Positions 8,447-16,874 are shown, counted from the first letter of the stretch. The stretch: DNA of 33,117 nucleotides from DATFYM01 sp035315065 (GCA_035315065.1 DATFYM010000086.1:1-33117); one strand, 5' to 3'. The notes: a model not told the origin generated them from the sequence alone. Numbers and translations are program-made.

Positions 8447-9253
8447 ATGATACGGCTGCAGCGTTTGGAAACCGCTCTCGTGCTCGCCCTTGCCGTTGCT
8501 CTGGCGGGTTCGGTGGCTGCGATCGTCCGCCAGTCCCGGCGGCTAGCCGTCTCCGAGCGCCAGCGGATTGCCGGCCTCGAAACCATTCGTCAGCTTCAGG
8601 AAGCTCTTCGCCAGCGCGACCTCGAGAAGGCTCCCGCAGAAGCCGAAGCTCCGGCCCCGGTGGTTGGAGATCAAGCCGCACTCGCCAAACGCGACGCCGC
8701 CGTCCAGCGGCTGGAGCAGGAGCTGACCGACGCTCATGCCACCATCAAGGACCTGCAGGCACAGATCGCGCGCGCCGGCGATGAACACCTAAAGGCGCTG
8801 GCCAGCCTCAACGAAAGCCATCAGAAAGACGAAGCGGACTGGCAGAGCCGGCTCGAGGCCTTGAAACAGGAACTCGATTCCGCCCAAGCCGAGTCCGAGG
8901 CTTCGCGCCAACGGTCGGCCGCGCTGGAAGCGGAGAGCGCCAAGTTGCGAAGCGCCGCGAGCGAAAGCGCCGCCCGCGCCGCCGAACAAGGGCGCGTGCT
9001 CGCCGAACTCGACGATCTGGGCCGCCGCCAAGATTCCTATTTGACGGCGATCATGCGGCGCTACCGCGATGTCACCAGTCAATTCCGGGCCATGACCGGC
9101 ATGCTGGCGTCCAGCCCCAACTCCGGCACTCTCAACGGCGCCGAACTCACTCGCATCCAAAACGCGATATCCCAGGCCGACGATGATCTCCGCCAGTTGA
9201 ACGAGCTGAACGCCCAGGAGCGCCAGTTGGAAAAGAAGCTGGTGAAGAAGTAG
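8447..9253 (+). CDS. Membrane-anchored periplasmic coiled-coil protein
   Basis: This is a 268-residue protein. One hydrophobic segment at about residues 9-27 (LVLALAVALAGSVAAIV) is followed by a long Ala/Glu/Gln/Arg-rich coiled coil from about residue 35 to 190, then a second helical part ending KKLVKK. The ATG at 8447 begins one base after the stop of the VWA gene and has GAGGG about 6 nt upstream; the longer in-frame extension overlaps the VWA gene and is unlikely. It is probably an inner-membrane protein spanning the periplasm. By position and design it could link the inner membrane to the VWA protein and barrel; this is inference. Confidence 0.75.
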   Translation: MIRLQRLETALVLALAVALAGSVAAIVRQSRRLAVSERQRIAGLETIRQLQEALRQRDLEKAPAEAEAPAPVVGDQAALAKRDAAVQRLEQELTDAHATIKDLQAQIARAGDEHLKALASLNESHQKDEADWQSRLEALKQELDSAQAESEASRQRSAALEAESAKLRSAASESAARAAEQGRVLAELDDLGRRQDSYLTAIMRRYRDVTSQFRAMTGMLASSPNSGTLNGAELTRIQNAISQADDDLRQLNELNAQERQLEKKLVKK

Positions 9254-9321
9254 GCTAGAAGGTAGACGGTAGACGGCATGAGGCATAAAGGGGGAAGACC
9301 GAGTTGCACGCCGGTGTATCA

Positions 9322-10056
9322 CTAAACGAGGCCGGCAGCGGGATCGAACCTGCGCCGGGCTTCGTCGAGCATCGCTGCCGTCGCCGTAGCACCAACGCGG
9401 GTCACGCCGAGGTCGCGCACGCGAAGCAGGTCGTCCAGCGTGCGCACGCCGCCGGCCGCCTTGATCTGAACCCGCGGCGGGCAGTGCTCGCGCATCAGCC
9501 GAAGGTGATGGTCGGTGGCCCCGCGATAGTTGTAGGACCCGTCGGGCTGCTTCACGAACCCGTAGCCGGTCGACGTCTTGACGAACGCCACCCCCACTTC
9601 CGAGCAGATCTCGCACAACCGGATGATGTGCGAATCCTCGAGGTAATCGTTCTCGAAGATCACCTTCAGGATGGCGCCGTGCGCGGTGACCGCTTCGTTG
9701 ATGGCGCGAACCTCTTCGCGAACGTAAGCCCAGTCGCCACCCAGCGCCTTGCCCACGTTGATGACGGCGTCGATTTCCGTGCCTCCATCCTGCGCCGCCG
9801 CCACCGCCTCCTGCACCTTGATGACGGTGGAACTGTTGCCGTGTGGGAAAGCGATCACCGGGCACACGCCGACATTCGAGCCGGCGAGGACCTCCCGTGC
9901 CAAGGCGATGGCGTAGGGTTTGACGCAGGCCGTGGCCACATCGTAACGCCGGGCCAGCCGGCAGCCGTCGGCGATCTGCGCGTCCGTCATCGTCGGATGC
10001 AGCAGCGAGTGGTCGATCATTTTAGCGAGTTCATGGGTTGTGATCATAGCTGTCAT
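9322..10056 (-). CDS. deoC: Deoxyribose-phosphate aldolase
   Basis: The product is class I DERA (EC 4.1.2.4), which cleaves 2-deoxyribose 5-phosphate to glyceraldehyde 3-phosphate and acetaldehyde. Its 244 residues match the family length. Visible catalytic elements are Asp96 in EIDAVINVG, the Schiff-base Lys160 in FVKTSTG and Lys199 in VQIKAAGG. The start could be ATG 10056 or ATG 10047; GCGGGA lies immediately upstream of the first and 9 nt before the second, so the second is also reasonable. It follows a permease and a ROK kinase on the same strand, which suggests use in sugar or nucleoside catabolism. A large inverted repeat separates it from the kinase gene. Confidence 0.95.
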   Translation of the reverse strand: MTAMITTHELAKMIDHSLLHPTMTDAQIADGCRLARRYDVATACVKPYAIALAREVLAGSNVGVCPVIAFPHGNSSTVIKVQEAVAAAQDGGTEIDAVINVGKALGGDWAYVREEVRAINEAVTAHGAILKVIFENDYLEDSHIIRLCEICSEVGVAFVKTSTGYGFVKQPDGSYNYRGATDHHLRLMREHCPPRVQIKAAGGVRTLDDLLRVRDLGVTRVGATATAAMLDEARRRFDPAAGLV

Positions 10057-10065
10057 TCCCGCTGT

Positions 10066-10178
10066 CGGAAATTTTGGATTTTGGATTTTGGATTGAAGAC
10101 CAAGACCTGATTTTGTCAGCTCTTGGCTTTCAATCCAAGATATTCAAAATATCCAAAATATCCGAAATTCGAAATTCC
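10066..10178. repeat. A+T-rich inverted repeat between the ROK kinase gene and deoC
   Basis: The left arm carries ATTTTGG repeated three times and ends GATTGAAGACCAAGA. The right arm carries CTTGGCTTTCAATCC and then repeated ATATCCAAA-like words. The arms pair imperfectly into a long hairpin that contrasts with the G+C-rich surroundings. It is followed at about 10211-10247 by a run of drifting CAATCGT words. Confidence 0.65.
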
Positions 10179-10240
10179 GACTGGCGAGGCAGGTGGCTTG
10201 CTTCCTCTTCTTCCAATCGTCAATCGTCAATCTGCAATCG

Positions 10241-11344
10241 TCAATTCTCTCCCCGCAGTCGGCGCAAGGCAAAGGCACAAGCCCCGATCGCCACGGCCTC
10301 ACTCGTTCCCAGACGGGAGAGTCCCACGGCCGTGCGCTGCATGGGGTCGTACTGAATCTTGCGCGTCGAGCCCGGCACGGTGATCTCGCGGACTTCACCG
10401 CGCAGGAAAGTATCACGTTCCTCCGGCACCTCCAGGTTGAACGCCCGCTGCACCAACCGGCGCCTCCCGCTGGTCCCCGGGAAGGTCGAGTTCATGGCGG
10501 CGACCAGAGGAGGAAGGAACAGTGGCCACGCTCCTGCAATGCCGCCGCCGATCACCACCAGGCCATCCACCAAGGTGAGCGCTTGCGCGAGCACGTCGCC
10601 GGCCACCTCGCCCAGCCGGCGGAACGCCTCGATGGCCGCCTCCCGGTTACCCGCCGCGGAACCCATGCCGATGTCGAAAATCACCTTGGGCTCGGGGGCC
10701 TGTTCCAGCGGGATGCCGCATTCGCCGGCATACGCGCGCCGCACGGCACGAATCGAGGCACCTTCCTCGGCGTTGATGGTGGGGTCGAGTATGTTCCGCA
10801 GCAACCAGGCCTCACCCGCGTTCGAGTTGTCGCCCATCAGCAATTCGCCGTCGCGCACGATCCCACCGCCCAGCCCTGTCCCGAGCGTGAGGCCGAAAAG
10901 GTTGCGATACCGTTTGGGGCTGCCTGCCTGGTGAAGCAATTGATTCACATACGGCAGGAGCCCCGCGATGGCCTCCCCGTAAGCGAACAGATCGCCGTCA
11001 TTGTTGATGAACACCGGGATGCCGAACTTCGCTTCCAGGAAGGGTCCCAGGGCGACGCCGCCCCGAAACGCCGGGAGGTTCCCAATGTTGCTGACGATGC
11101 CGGCGGGATAGTCGGCGGGCCCGGGGAACGCGAAGCTGATCGCCGCCGGTGGCTCGGGCAGCAGGCTCCTCACGGCTTCAAAGCCGTCCACCATGTTGCG
11201 CAGGCAGCGGTCGAGATTGTCGGCTTCCGATGGAAGCGACGTCGGGCCCACCAGCAGTTGATTGCCGCGGATGGCCGAGAACTTCAGTCCTGTGCCTCCC
11301 GCGTCCAGGGTCATCACGATGCGTTTGTCTTCGCTGGTTTCCAT
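10241..11344 (-). CDS. ROK-family sugar kinase lacking the usual zinc motif
   Basis: This 367-residue enzyme phosphorylates a hexose or hexosamine with ATP, by family. The phosphate-binding loop LDAGGTGLKFS lies near the N-terminus, INNDGDLFAYGE contains the catalytic-type Asp, and GLTLGTGLGGGIV is the second glycine loop. Many ROK proteins carry a CxCGxxGC zinc motif after that loop; none is present here, so this belongs to a zinc-free branch. ATG 11344 begins METSEDKRIVMTLD; the longer frame runs into a repeat and is unlikely. It lies between an FHS permease and deoC on the same strand. The substrate cannot be read from the sequence. Confidence 0.85.
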   Translation of the reverse strand: METSEDKRIVMTLDAGGTGLKFSAIRGNQLLVGPTSLPSEADNLDRCLRNMVDGFEAVRSLLPEPPAAISFAFPGPADYPAGIVSNIGNLPAFRGGVALGPFLEAKFGIPVFINNDGDLFAYGEAIAGLLPYVNQLLHQAGSPKRYRNLFGLTLGTGLGGGIVRDGELLMGDNSNAGEAWLLRNILDPTINAEEGASIRAVRRAYAGECGIPLEQAPEPKVIFDIGMGSAAGNREAAIEAFRRLGEVAGDVLAQALTLVDGLVVIGGGIAGAWPLFLPPLVAAMNSTFPGTSGRRRLVQRAFNLEVPEERDTFLRGEVREITVPGSTRKIQYDPMQRTAVGLSRLGTSEAVAIGACAFALRRLRGEN

Positions 11345-11377
11345 AATGTACTTCACCGCCCGCGAATCTGTGAAGAA

Positions 11378-11489
11378 TTCAACACGGAGGCACGGAGACA
11401 CAGAGAAGAGAGAGTGTCAGAATGAAGGCCGTCTTTCTTTGCCGATGCTTCCCATTCTTCTCTATGCCTCGGTGTCTCTGTGTTGGAAG
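11378..11489. repeat. Inverted repeat built on CACGGAGACACAGAG
   Basis: One arm reads CACGGAGGCACGGAGACACA and the opposite arm reads CTCGGTGTCTCTGTGTTG, imperfect reverse complements about 60 bp apart, both flanked by CTTCT/AGAAG. This word family is widespread between genes in many environmental bacteria (from memory). It fills the gap between the MFS and ROK genes. Confidence 0.6.
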
Positions 11490-11505
11490 CGCTCTTGCAA
11501 TGAAT

Positions 11506-12726
11506 TCATACCTTATGAACCGCGGGAGTGCTCTTGAGATTCGCGACTGCCACCCACGTGATGTAGAGAATGGCCGCCAGCGGCACCAGGAAACCGAGCC
11601 GTACCGAGTGCACCGTGTCCGCGAGCAGACCCATCGCCGGCGGCAGAAAAGCCGCGCCCACTATCGCCGTGACCATGAGGCCCGAGAGGGTATTCGAGTG
11701 TTCGGGCATGCGGTCGATAGTGATTGAGAAGACGAGCGGGAAAATATTGGCAAATCCCAGCCCCACCAGGAAGAAGCTGACGACGACGGCCGCTTCCATG
11801 GGGACGAAGAGTCCCATCAAGCCCAAGATAGAGACCACGGAGGTGATGAGGAAAAACGTTCGCGGCTTGATCCAGTTCAAGACCACGCCGCCCGAGAAGC
11901 GGCCGAGCGTGAGAGCAGCGAAAAACAGCATGGTGCCGAGCAACCCGTTCCGGGTAATGTCGAGGTTGAACCGGTCTTTCAGCAGTACCGGGATCCCGGA
12001 ACTGATGCAGACCTCCGCTCCCACGTAAAGGAAAATGGCCAGGACCATCATAGCTACGTAACCGTTCTTCAACAATGCCAGGCAGGAGCGAAAGGTGGCG
12101 GTTCCGGGCCCCCCCCTCGCGGCGCTGGGGACGCGCAAGTTTGCGTTTGCCAGCAGGGTCAGGAAAATCGCCGCGCTGTAGACGGGGAAGATCACCCGCC
12201 AACTCAGACCGAAGGCGCGGGCGGCGACCCACGGGATCATCGGTCCCGAAAACGATCCGATCGCCTTCACGAATTGGGCCAAGGAGAGATTTCGCGAGTA
12301 CTTTCCTTCGTCGGAGACGTCGCGCATCAGCGGATTCCCTGCCACCTGAAGCGTCGTCGCCCCGGCCCCCAAAAGCAGAACCGTCAGTAGGAACAGCGGA
12401 AACGTGGAGAAGCCAAAAACCGTGGGAATCAGGACGCCGGCCAGCATGATGCTCAATCCCAGCATCAGGACGAACTTCTTGCCGCGCCGGTCCTGGAAGA
12501 TGCCCATGGGCACGGAAAGCAGGCCGAACATGACGAAGCCTGTGAACGCGATCAACTGCGCGGCGAAGTTGGAAAGGACGAACTGTTGCTTGCCCAGGCT
12601 GACAAAGGGTCCCGTCGCGTCACCGAAGCCCATGGCCAGGAAGGCGAGGAAGACGGGCGCCGCATAATAGAGAGAAGGCTTGGCGGCCCGTCTTAGAGAA
12701 ACTTGAGCGTCGCCACTTCTGGACAC
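11506..12726 (-). CDS. MFS sugar permease, FucP/FHS type
   Basis: This is a 406-residue inner-membrane transporter with about 12 predicted helices. The loop DRRGKKF after the second helix is the MFS motif A, and GAGATTLQVAGNPLM resembles the FucP/GlcP-type fucose-glucose-galactose-H+ symporter subfamily. GTG 12726 is preceded by GGAGGAAAT at a good distance. It leads a minus-strand set with the ROK kinase and DeoC. The likely role is proton-coupled uptake of a monosaccharide; fucose or arabinose would suit the locus, but this is inference. Confidence 0.85.
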   Translation of the reverse strand: MSRSGDAQVSLRRAAKPSLYYAAPVFLAFLAMGFGDATGPFVSLGKQQFVLSNFAAQLIAFTGFVMFGLLSVPMGIFQDRRGKKFVLMLGLSIMLAGVLIPTVFGFSTFPLFLLTVLLLGAGATTLQVAGNPLMRDVSDEGKYSRNLSLAQFVKAIGSFSGPMIPWVAARAFGLSWRVIFPVYSAAIFLTLLANANLRVPSAARGGPGTATFRSCLALLKNGYVAMMVLAIFLYVGAEVCISSGIPVLLKDRFNLDITRNGLLGTMLFFAALTLGRFSGGVVLNWIKPRTFFLITSVVSILGLMGLFVPMEAAVVVSFFLVGLGFANIFPLVFSITIDRMPEHSNTLSGLMVTAIVGAAFLPPAMGLLADTVHSVRLGFLVPLAAILYITWVAVANLKSTPAVHKV

Positions 12727-12790
12727 GGTGATTTCCTCCGGGAGCTAAGATACTGCGAAGAGAGTCGAAAGTCGAAAGCAAAAGCCGACG

Positions 12791-12929
12791 AATCCACAGA
12801 TTTCGCAGATTGTACACAGATTACGAAAAGGAAGAGTCGAAAGTAAGAAAGTCAGAAAGCAAGACCGGCCCTCCTCCAATTCCGATTCTCCTTTTCATGA
12901 TCTGTGTAAATCTGCGAAATCTGTGGATT
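12791..12929. repeat. Long inverted repeat with about 40-bp arms
   Basis: AATCCACAGATTTCGCAGAT opens the left arm (12791-12831), and ATCTGCGAAATCTGTGGATT closes the right arm (12889-12929). The arms match over about 40 bp with a few changes. The gap 12727-13067 is otherwise without a gene. It holds repeated GTCGAAAG words near 12765 and a TATACT at 12976-12981 that may be the -10 of the TPR gene; I found no good -35. Confidence 0.8.
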
Positions 12930-13067
12930 CTTTCTTCTCGACGCGTGCGCAGTGGCATGTCCGTCCTGATGATAATATACTATGAGGGTTGGAGTGAGAG
13001 GCGGCGCCGCGCATCGGAATCGGACGCCATACGCTACTCCTGCCGAAGGCATCCAAGAAAGGAGGGT

Positions 13068-13925
13068 GTGAAAGAGTTGGCAAGGACCTTTTCAAGAAGA
13101 ATCACGGGGCACACTGTGGCCGCAACTCTAAAGGGCGGTTGGCTGACGCTGCTGGCGTACGCGCTTTTTGCCGCGACGCCGCTGCTCGCCCAGGCGCCTG
13201 CCGAGGACGACGCCGGTCTGCGCAATCGCGCCCTGGAACTATGCAAGCAAGGGAATCAGGCGAAGGCCCTGCCCTTGCTCGAAAAGGTGGCCGCCGTCCG
13301 TCCCACCGATACCGTGGTGCTGGAGAGCCTGGGCGACGCCTTGTTAAAAGAAGGCAGGACCGAGGAAGCAAAGGCCAAGTTCATGGATGCGATCGTTGCC
13401 GAGCCCTACCTGCGGACGTCCTGGGTCGGCCTCCAGCAGTGGGCGAAAGCCACCCGCGCGACGCTCGAGCAGCCTAAGATCGAACTTCCTGCCTCGGTGA
13501 ACGCAGAAGGGGACGGCAAAATCAACATTAAGATCGATCCTAAGTCGCTCGACAAGAAGAACGGCGACCAGGTTTGGATGGCCTACGCCAAGACCCGCTC
13601 TTTGTGGCGCACCGAGAAGTTCAAGAAGGAATTCCCCAACGCGACCACCTACCGGCACACTTTGGCCGAAGAAGTGGATGCCCTCCAGAGCGTTGCGGAG
13701 TCGGTGATGGCGGCCAGGAATGAGAAGAAGCACCATAAGATCGATCCAGCCCTGCTCACGCTGGTGGAACTGCACAACCAGGGTTTGCTGGAGCCGTATG
13801 TGCTCTTCGCGCGTTCCGACGAGGGGATCGTCAAGGACTATCTGGCATATCGCGATGCCCACCCCGACAAACTCCGCCTCTATCTCTTGAACTGGGTGAT
13901 CTCGACGGCGGAGGGCAATCAATAG
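13068..13925 (+). CDS. Secreted TPR protein
   Basis: The predicted product is 285 residues. A basic start and hydrophobic segment (GGWLTLLAYALFAATPLLAQA) look like a signal peptide. Two TPR-like helix pairs follow (LCKQGNQAKALPLLEKVAA, then DALLKEGRTEEAKAKFMDA), and then a non-repeat domain with a Lys-rich stretch. GTG 13068 is chosen because AGGAGG lies just upstream, although the 2-nt spacing is tight; TTG 13077 is the alternative. The longer frame from 12810 crosses the inverted repeat and is unlikely. The role is unknown, probably in periplasmic protein interactions. Confidence 0.65.
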   Translation: MKELARTFSRRITGHTVAATLKGGWLTLLAYALFAATPLLAQAPAEDDAGLRNRALELCKQGNQAKALPLLEKVAAVRPTDTVVLESLGDALLKEGRTEEAKAKFMDAIVAEPYLRTSWVGLQQWAKATRATLEQPKIELPASVNAEGDGKINIKIDPKSLDKKNGDQVWMAYAKTRSLWRTEKFKKEFPNATTYRHTLAEEVDALQSVAESVMAARNEKKHHKIDPALLTLVELHNQGLLEPYVLFARSDEGIVKDYLAYRDAHPDKLRLYLLNWVISTAEGNQ

Positions 13926-13942
13926 CGTTAAATGGGGGGACT

Positions 13943-14444
13943 GACACAGCCAAAGGACGGTTCACGGTGGCGCTTTCCGGCGGCTCCGTGCCTCGGGGCC
14001 TCTATTTCCTGCTGGCCACCAACCCGGCCCGGCGCGAGCAGGCGCCGTGGGAGAACGCTTGTTTCTTCTGCGGCGACGAGGGCCATGTTCCACCCGATCA
14101 CCCGAAGAGCAACTTCACATGGCGAATGAAACCCTGCTCTCCCGGGTGCCTGCGCCCGCCGGCCACGTCTTCCGCATCAAAGGAGAGGACGAAGATGTGG
14201 CGCGGGCGGCCGACGAATATGCACGAGTCTCAGTGACTTCTTCAGGCTGAACAACGGCGAGTTCCCACGCTTCGACCTAGTCCTGCTAGGGATGGGGCCG
14301 GACGGCCACACCGCATCGCTCTTTCCGGGTACCAAGGCGCTGCGAGAAGATAGTCATAGTCGTATGGCAGTTTCCAACCGGGTTGGTAAGTCGTATACTA
14401 TTCGGGTGGCCTTGACGGCGCCAGTGCTGAAGCCAGAATTGTGA
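13943..14444 (+). pseudogene. Decayed 6-phosphogluconolactonase (pgl/devB type)
   Basis: Three frames together reproduce the family. The first gives GRFTVALSGGSVPRGLYFLL and FFCGDEGHVPPDHPKSNF. After a one-base loss near 14118 the second gives MANETLLSRVPAPAGHVFRI. After another near 14230 the third gives FDLVLLGMGPDGHTASLFPG. The order and spacing of GGS, GDE-VPPDHP-SN, MANETLL and LGMG-DGHTASLFPG match 6-phosphogluconolactonase of the oxidative pentose phosphate pathway. The N-terminal 40 or so residues are missing, and the C-terminus decays (VALTAPVLKPEL, then stop) into a run of GTGAATT words. There is no usable start. Its position before fbaB suggests a former central-carbon gene. Confidence 0.85.
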
Positions 14445-14562
14445 ATTGTGAATTGCAGACGGCCTTCGATTCACTGTTCACTCTTCACTACTGATTTCTG
14501 AGTCCTTTGTTAAGGAACCGGGAGGCGGCAACCGTCCATCAAAGAAACAGGAGGCATGAATA

Positions 14563-15642
14563 ATGGCAACTATGACGACGATGTCGAGCGTTGAGCAGTA
14601 CCTTGGCGACAAGGCCGAGTACCTGCTCGGTTTCAGTTCACCCAAAATATCCAAAGAGCGCCTGCACTTGCCCGGACCCGACAGCGTGGACCGGCTGTAC
14701 GCGGTGACGGATCGCAACAACCGGGTGTTGGTGAACCTGCAGCGCATCTTCAATCAAGGCCGCCTCGGCGGCACTGGCTATCTCTCGATTCTGCCGGTCG
14801 ATCAGGGCATCGAGCACTCGGCCGGCGCCAGCTTCGCCAAGAATCCCGATTACTTCGACGGCGAGAACATCGTGAAGCTGGCGTTGGAGGGCGGATGCAA
14901 CGCGGTGGCTTCCACCTTCGGCGTGCTGGGATCGGTGGCGCGCCAATACGCGCATAAGATTCCCTTCATCGTCAAGATCAACCACAACGAACTGCTGACC
15001 TATCCCAACCGGTTCGATCAGGTGCTGTTTGGCACCGTGAAGCAGGCGCTGGATATGGGCGCGGCCGCCGTCGGCGCCACCATCTATTTCGGCTCCGAGG
15101 AAAGTTCGCGGCAGATTGTGGAAATCAGCCAGGCCTTCGCCCTCGCGCACGAATTGGGGCTGGCCACCGTGCTCTGGTGCTACCTGCGCAACGACGCCTT
15201 CAAGAAGGGCAAGGATTACAGCGTCTCCGCCGACCTCACCGGCCAGGCCAACCACCTTGGCGTCACCATCCAGGCGGACATCATCAAGCAGAAACTGCCG
15301 GAGAACAACGGGGGCTACCTGGCTCTGAACACGGGCGGTGTGAGTTACGGCAAGTTCGACAAGCGCATTTACAGCGAGCTGACCAGCGACCATCCGATCG
15401 ACCTTTGCCGTTACCAGGTGGCGAGCTGCTACATGGGCCGCATCGGGCTCATCAACAGCGGCGGCGCTTCCGGCGCCAACGACTTCTCCGACGCCGTAGC
15501 CACGGCGGTGATCAACAAGCGCGCCGGCGGCATGGGCCTCATCTCCGGGCGCAAGGCGTTCCAGCGTCCGCGCCAGGATGGGATCGCGCTGCTCAACGCC
15601 ATTCAGGACGTCTATCTCAGCCCCGAGGTCACCGTGGCCTGA
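14563..15642 (+). CDS. fbaB: Class I fructose-bisphosphate aldolase, FbaB type
   Basis: This 359-residue enzyme (EC 4.1.2.13) interconverts fructose 1,6-bisphosphate with glyceraldehyde 3-phosphate and dihydroxyacetone phosphate through a Schiff base. It is close to E. coli FbaB along its whole length: GTGYLSILPVDQGIEHSAGA, IYFGSEESSRQI, SADLTGQANHL, ASCYMGRIGLINSGG and INKRAGGMGLISGRKAFQ are all family blocks. AGGAGG lies 8 nt before ATG 14563; an ATG four codons' length upstream is in another frame and is ignored. It sits after the pgl pseudogene and before a HAD hydrolase. In this locus it may also cleave phosphorylated products of pentose or deoxyhexose breakdown, which is inference. Confidence 0.95.
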   Translation: MATMTTMSSVEQYLGDKAEYLLGFSSPKISKERLHLPGPDSVDRLYAVTDRNNRVLVNLQRIFNQGRLGGTGYLSILPVDQGIEHSAGASFAKNPDYFDGENIVKLALEGGCNAVASTFGVLGSVARQYAHKIPFIVKINHNELLTYPNRFDQVLFGTVKQALDMGAAAVGATIYFGSEESSRQIVEISQAFALAHELGLATVLWCYLRNDAFKKGKDYSVSADLTGQANHLGVTIQADIIKQKLPENNGGYLALNTGGVSYGKFDKRIYSELTSDHPIDLCRYQVASCYMGRIGLINSGGASGANDFSDAVATAVINKRAGGMGLISGRKAFQRPRQDGIALLNAIQDVYLSPEVTVA

Positions 15643-15678
15643 TCTACATACGGTGGCGGAGTGGGGCCGCATCCGAAG

Positions 15679-15756
15679 CCATCAGCCGTCAGCTATCAGC
15701 AGTCAGCAAGAAAAGCGGACGCTTGCTGAGAGCGGATGGCTGAAAGCTGAGGGCTG
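15679..15756. repeat. Inverted repeat of CAGCCGTCAGC-type words
   Basis: CATCAGCCGTCAGCTATCAG, continuing to GTCAGCAAG, is answered by CTTGCTGAGAGCGGATGGCT and further CTGA words. This makes an imperfect hairpin between fbaB and the HAD gene. The same word family recurs at 19986-20085. Confidence 0.65.
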
Positions 15757-15761
15757 TGAAC

Positions 15762-16427
15762 ATGCCGGACGCGAAAATCGTCTTCCTGTTCGACGTCGAC
15801 AATACGCTGCTCGATAATGACCGGGTCACGGCCGACCTCAAGCGCCACCTGGAGACCGAAATGGGACCGGGCCGGGCCCGGCATTATTGGGAGGCGTTCG
15901 AGGAGCTACGTACTGAGCTAGGCTACGCGGATTACCTGGGGGCGCTCCAGCGCTATCGCCTCCAGTACCCGCACGACGCTCGCCTGCTGGAGGTCTCTTA
16001 CTTCCTCATCAGCTATCCCTTCGCCAACCGCCTCTTCCCGGGCTCCATCGACGCGGTGGAGCACGCACAGCAAACGGGCCCGGCGGTGATCCTCTCCGAC
16101 GGCGACGTGGTGTTCCAGCCGCACAAGGTGTACCGCTCGGGCCTTTATGAGGTGTTCCAGGGCAAGGTGCTGATTTACATCCATAAGGAGCAGGAGCTGG
16201 GTCACATCGAGGAGCTCTATCCCGCGGAACACTACGTGGTGGTGGACGATAAGCTGCGTATCTTGACCGCCATCAAGGACGTTTGGCAGTCGTGCGTCAC
16301 CACCGTCTTCGTGCGGCAGGGACACTACGCGCACGACGAGCAGGCGATCGCGAAGTATCCTCCGGCTGACGTGACGATGGAACGGATCGGAGAGTTCGTC
16401 GGGTTCGACGCGTGCGCGCGGCTTTAG
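15762..16427 (+). CDS. HAD-superfamily hydrolase
   Basis: This is a 221-residue cytosolic phosphatase-like protein. Motif I is FDVDNTLLDND (nucleophile Asp11, acid Asp13), motif II is VILSDGDVVF, a Lys follows in the GKVLIYIHKE region, and VVVDDK is motif IV. The cap region between motifs I and II is helical, giving a C1-type layout. ATG 15762 has GAGGG upstream; GTG 15756 two codons earlier is possible. It could dephosphorylate a sugar phosphate produced in the surrounding pathway; the substrate is unknown. Confidence 0.85.
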   Translation: MPDAKIVFLFDVDNTLLDNDRVTADLKRHLETEMGPGRARHYWEAFEELRTELGYADYLGALQRYRLQYPHDARLLEVSYFLISYPFANRLFPGSIDAVEHAQQTGPAVILSDGDVVFQPHKVYRSGLYEVFQGKVLIYIHKEQELGHIEELYPAEHYVVVDDKLRILTAIKDVWQSCVTTVFVRQGHYAHDEQAIAKYPPADVTMERIGEFVGFDACARL

Positions 16428-16697
16428 CAGGCGGGTGAAAGAATCGGCTTTCGGGCGTCGGGGGGCTTCAGCCCAGCCGTACCCGCCCTCAAGATGACTT
16501 CCTGAAAATGTTGGGCGCCCGGTGGCGGGGCTGAAGCCCCGGCCTTCCGAGTTGAGCGGAGCATTCTTTCGTCGCCGCCCAGGATGATCTCCCTCTGGTC
16601 CTGAAAAAAGTGGGCGCGTGTGCAATCGGCGACGACCTGGTGCCGCTTTGATATCGAAGCTCCGGTAGTTGGGGATTCCGAATCTAAGAGAACCCGC
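16428..16697. repeat. Gene-free stretch with a REP-like pair of palindromes
   Basis: GGGCTTCAGCCC (16463-16474) and GGGGCTGAAGCCCC (16527-16540) are short palindromes in opposite orientation about 50 bp apart, in the style of REP doublets. The rest of the stretch shows no coding frame worth naming. Confidence 0.5.
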
Positions 16698-16725
16698 TTG
16701 ACGAAATTTCGAGGAGTAGTATAGG
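16698..16725 (+). promoter_or_regulatory. Candidate promoter of the arabinofuranosidase gene
   Basis: TTGACG (16698-16703) and TATAGG (16720-16725) are 16 bp apart. The -35 matches the sigma-70 consensus well and the -10 fairly. It would give a leader of about 140 nt containing the operator-like palindrome at 16743-16758. Confidence 0.4.
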
Positions 16726-16742
16726 GTTGTACTTCTGAGAAG

Positions 16743-16758
16743 GCTTAAGCGATTAAGC
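16743..16758. promoter_or_regulatory. Operator-like palindrome upstream of the GH51 gene
   Basis: GCTTAAGCGATTAAGC consists of 6-bp inverted arms around a centre containing CG. Sites with a central CG pair in A/T-rich arms are typical of LacI/GalR-family regulators (established family knowledge). It lies about 20-40 bp downstream of the candidate promoter, a position suited to repression. No regulator gene is present in the window. Confidence 0.4.
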
Positions 16759-16874
16759 ACAACGGCAACCTCATGGGCTGATAGGTTTGCGGCTGCCCGG
16801 TCCGTTAAGCGCACCGTCCGCGATCTTCTTATTGGTTCCTGGCCACCCGACCGTGGCAAAGAAGGGGAATGAAG

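Noticed and set aside
12810..13067. N-terminal extension of the TPR gene
   Set aside because: It crosses the right arm of the inverted repeat, and the extension has no protein-like character; a start with AGGAGG and a signal peptide lies at 13068.
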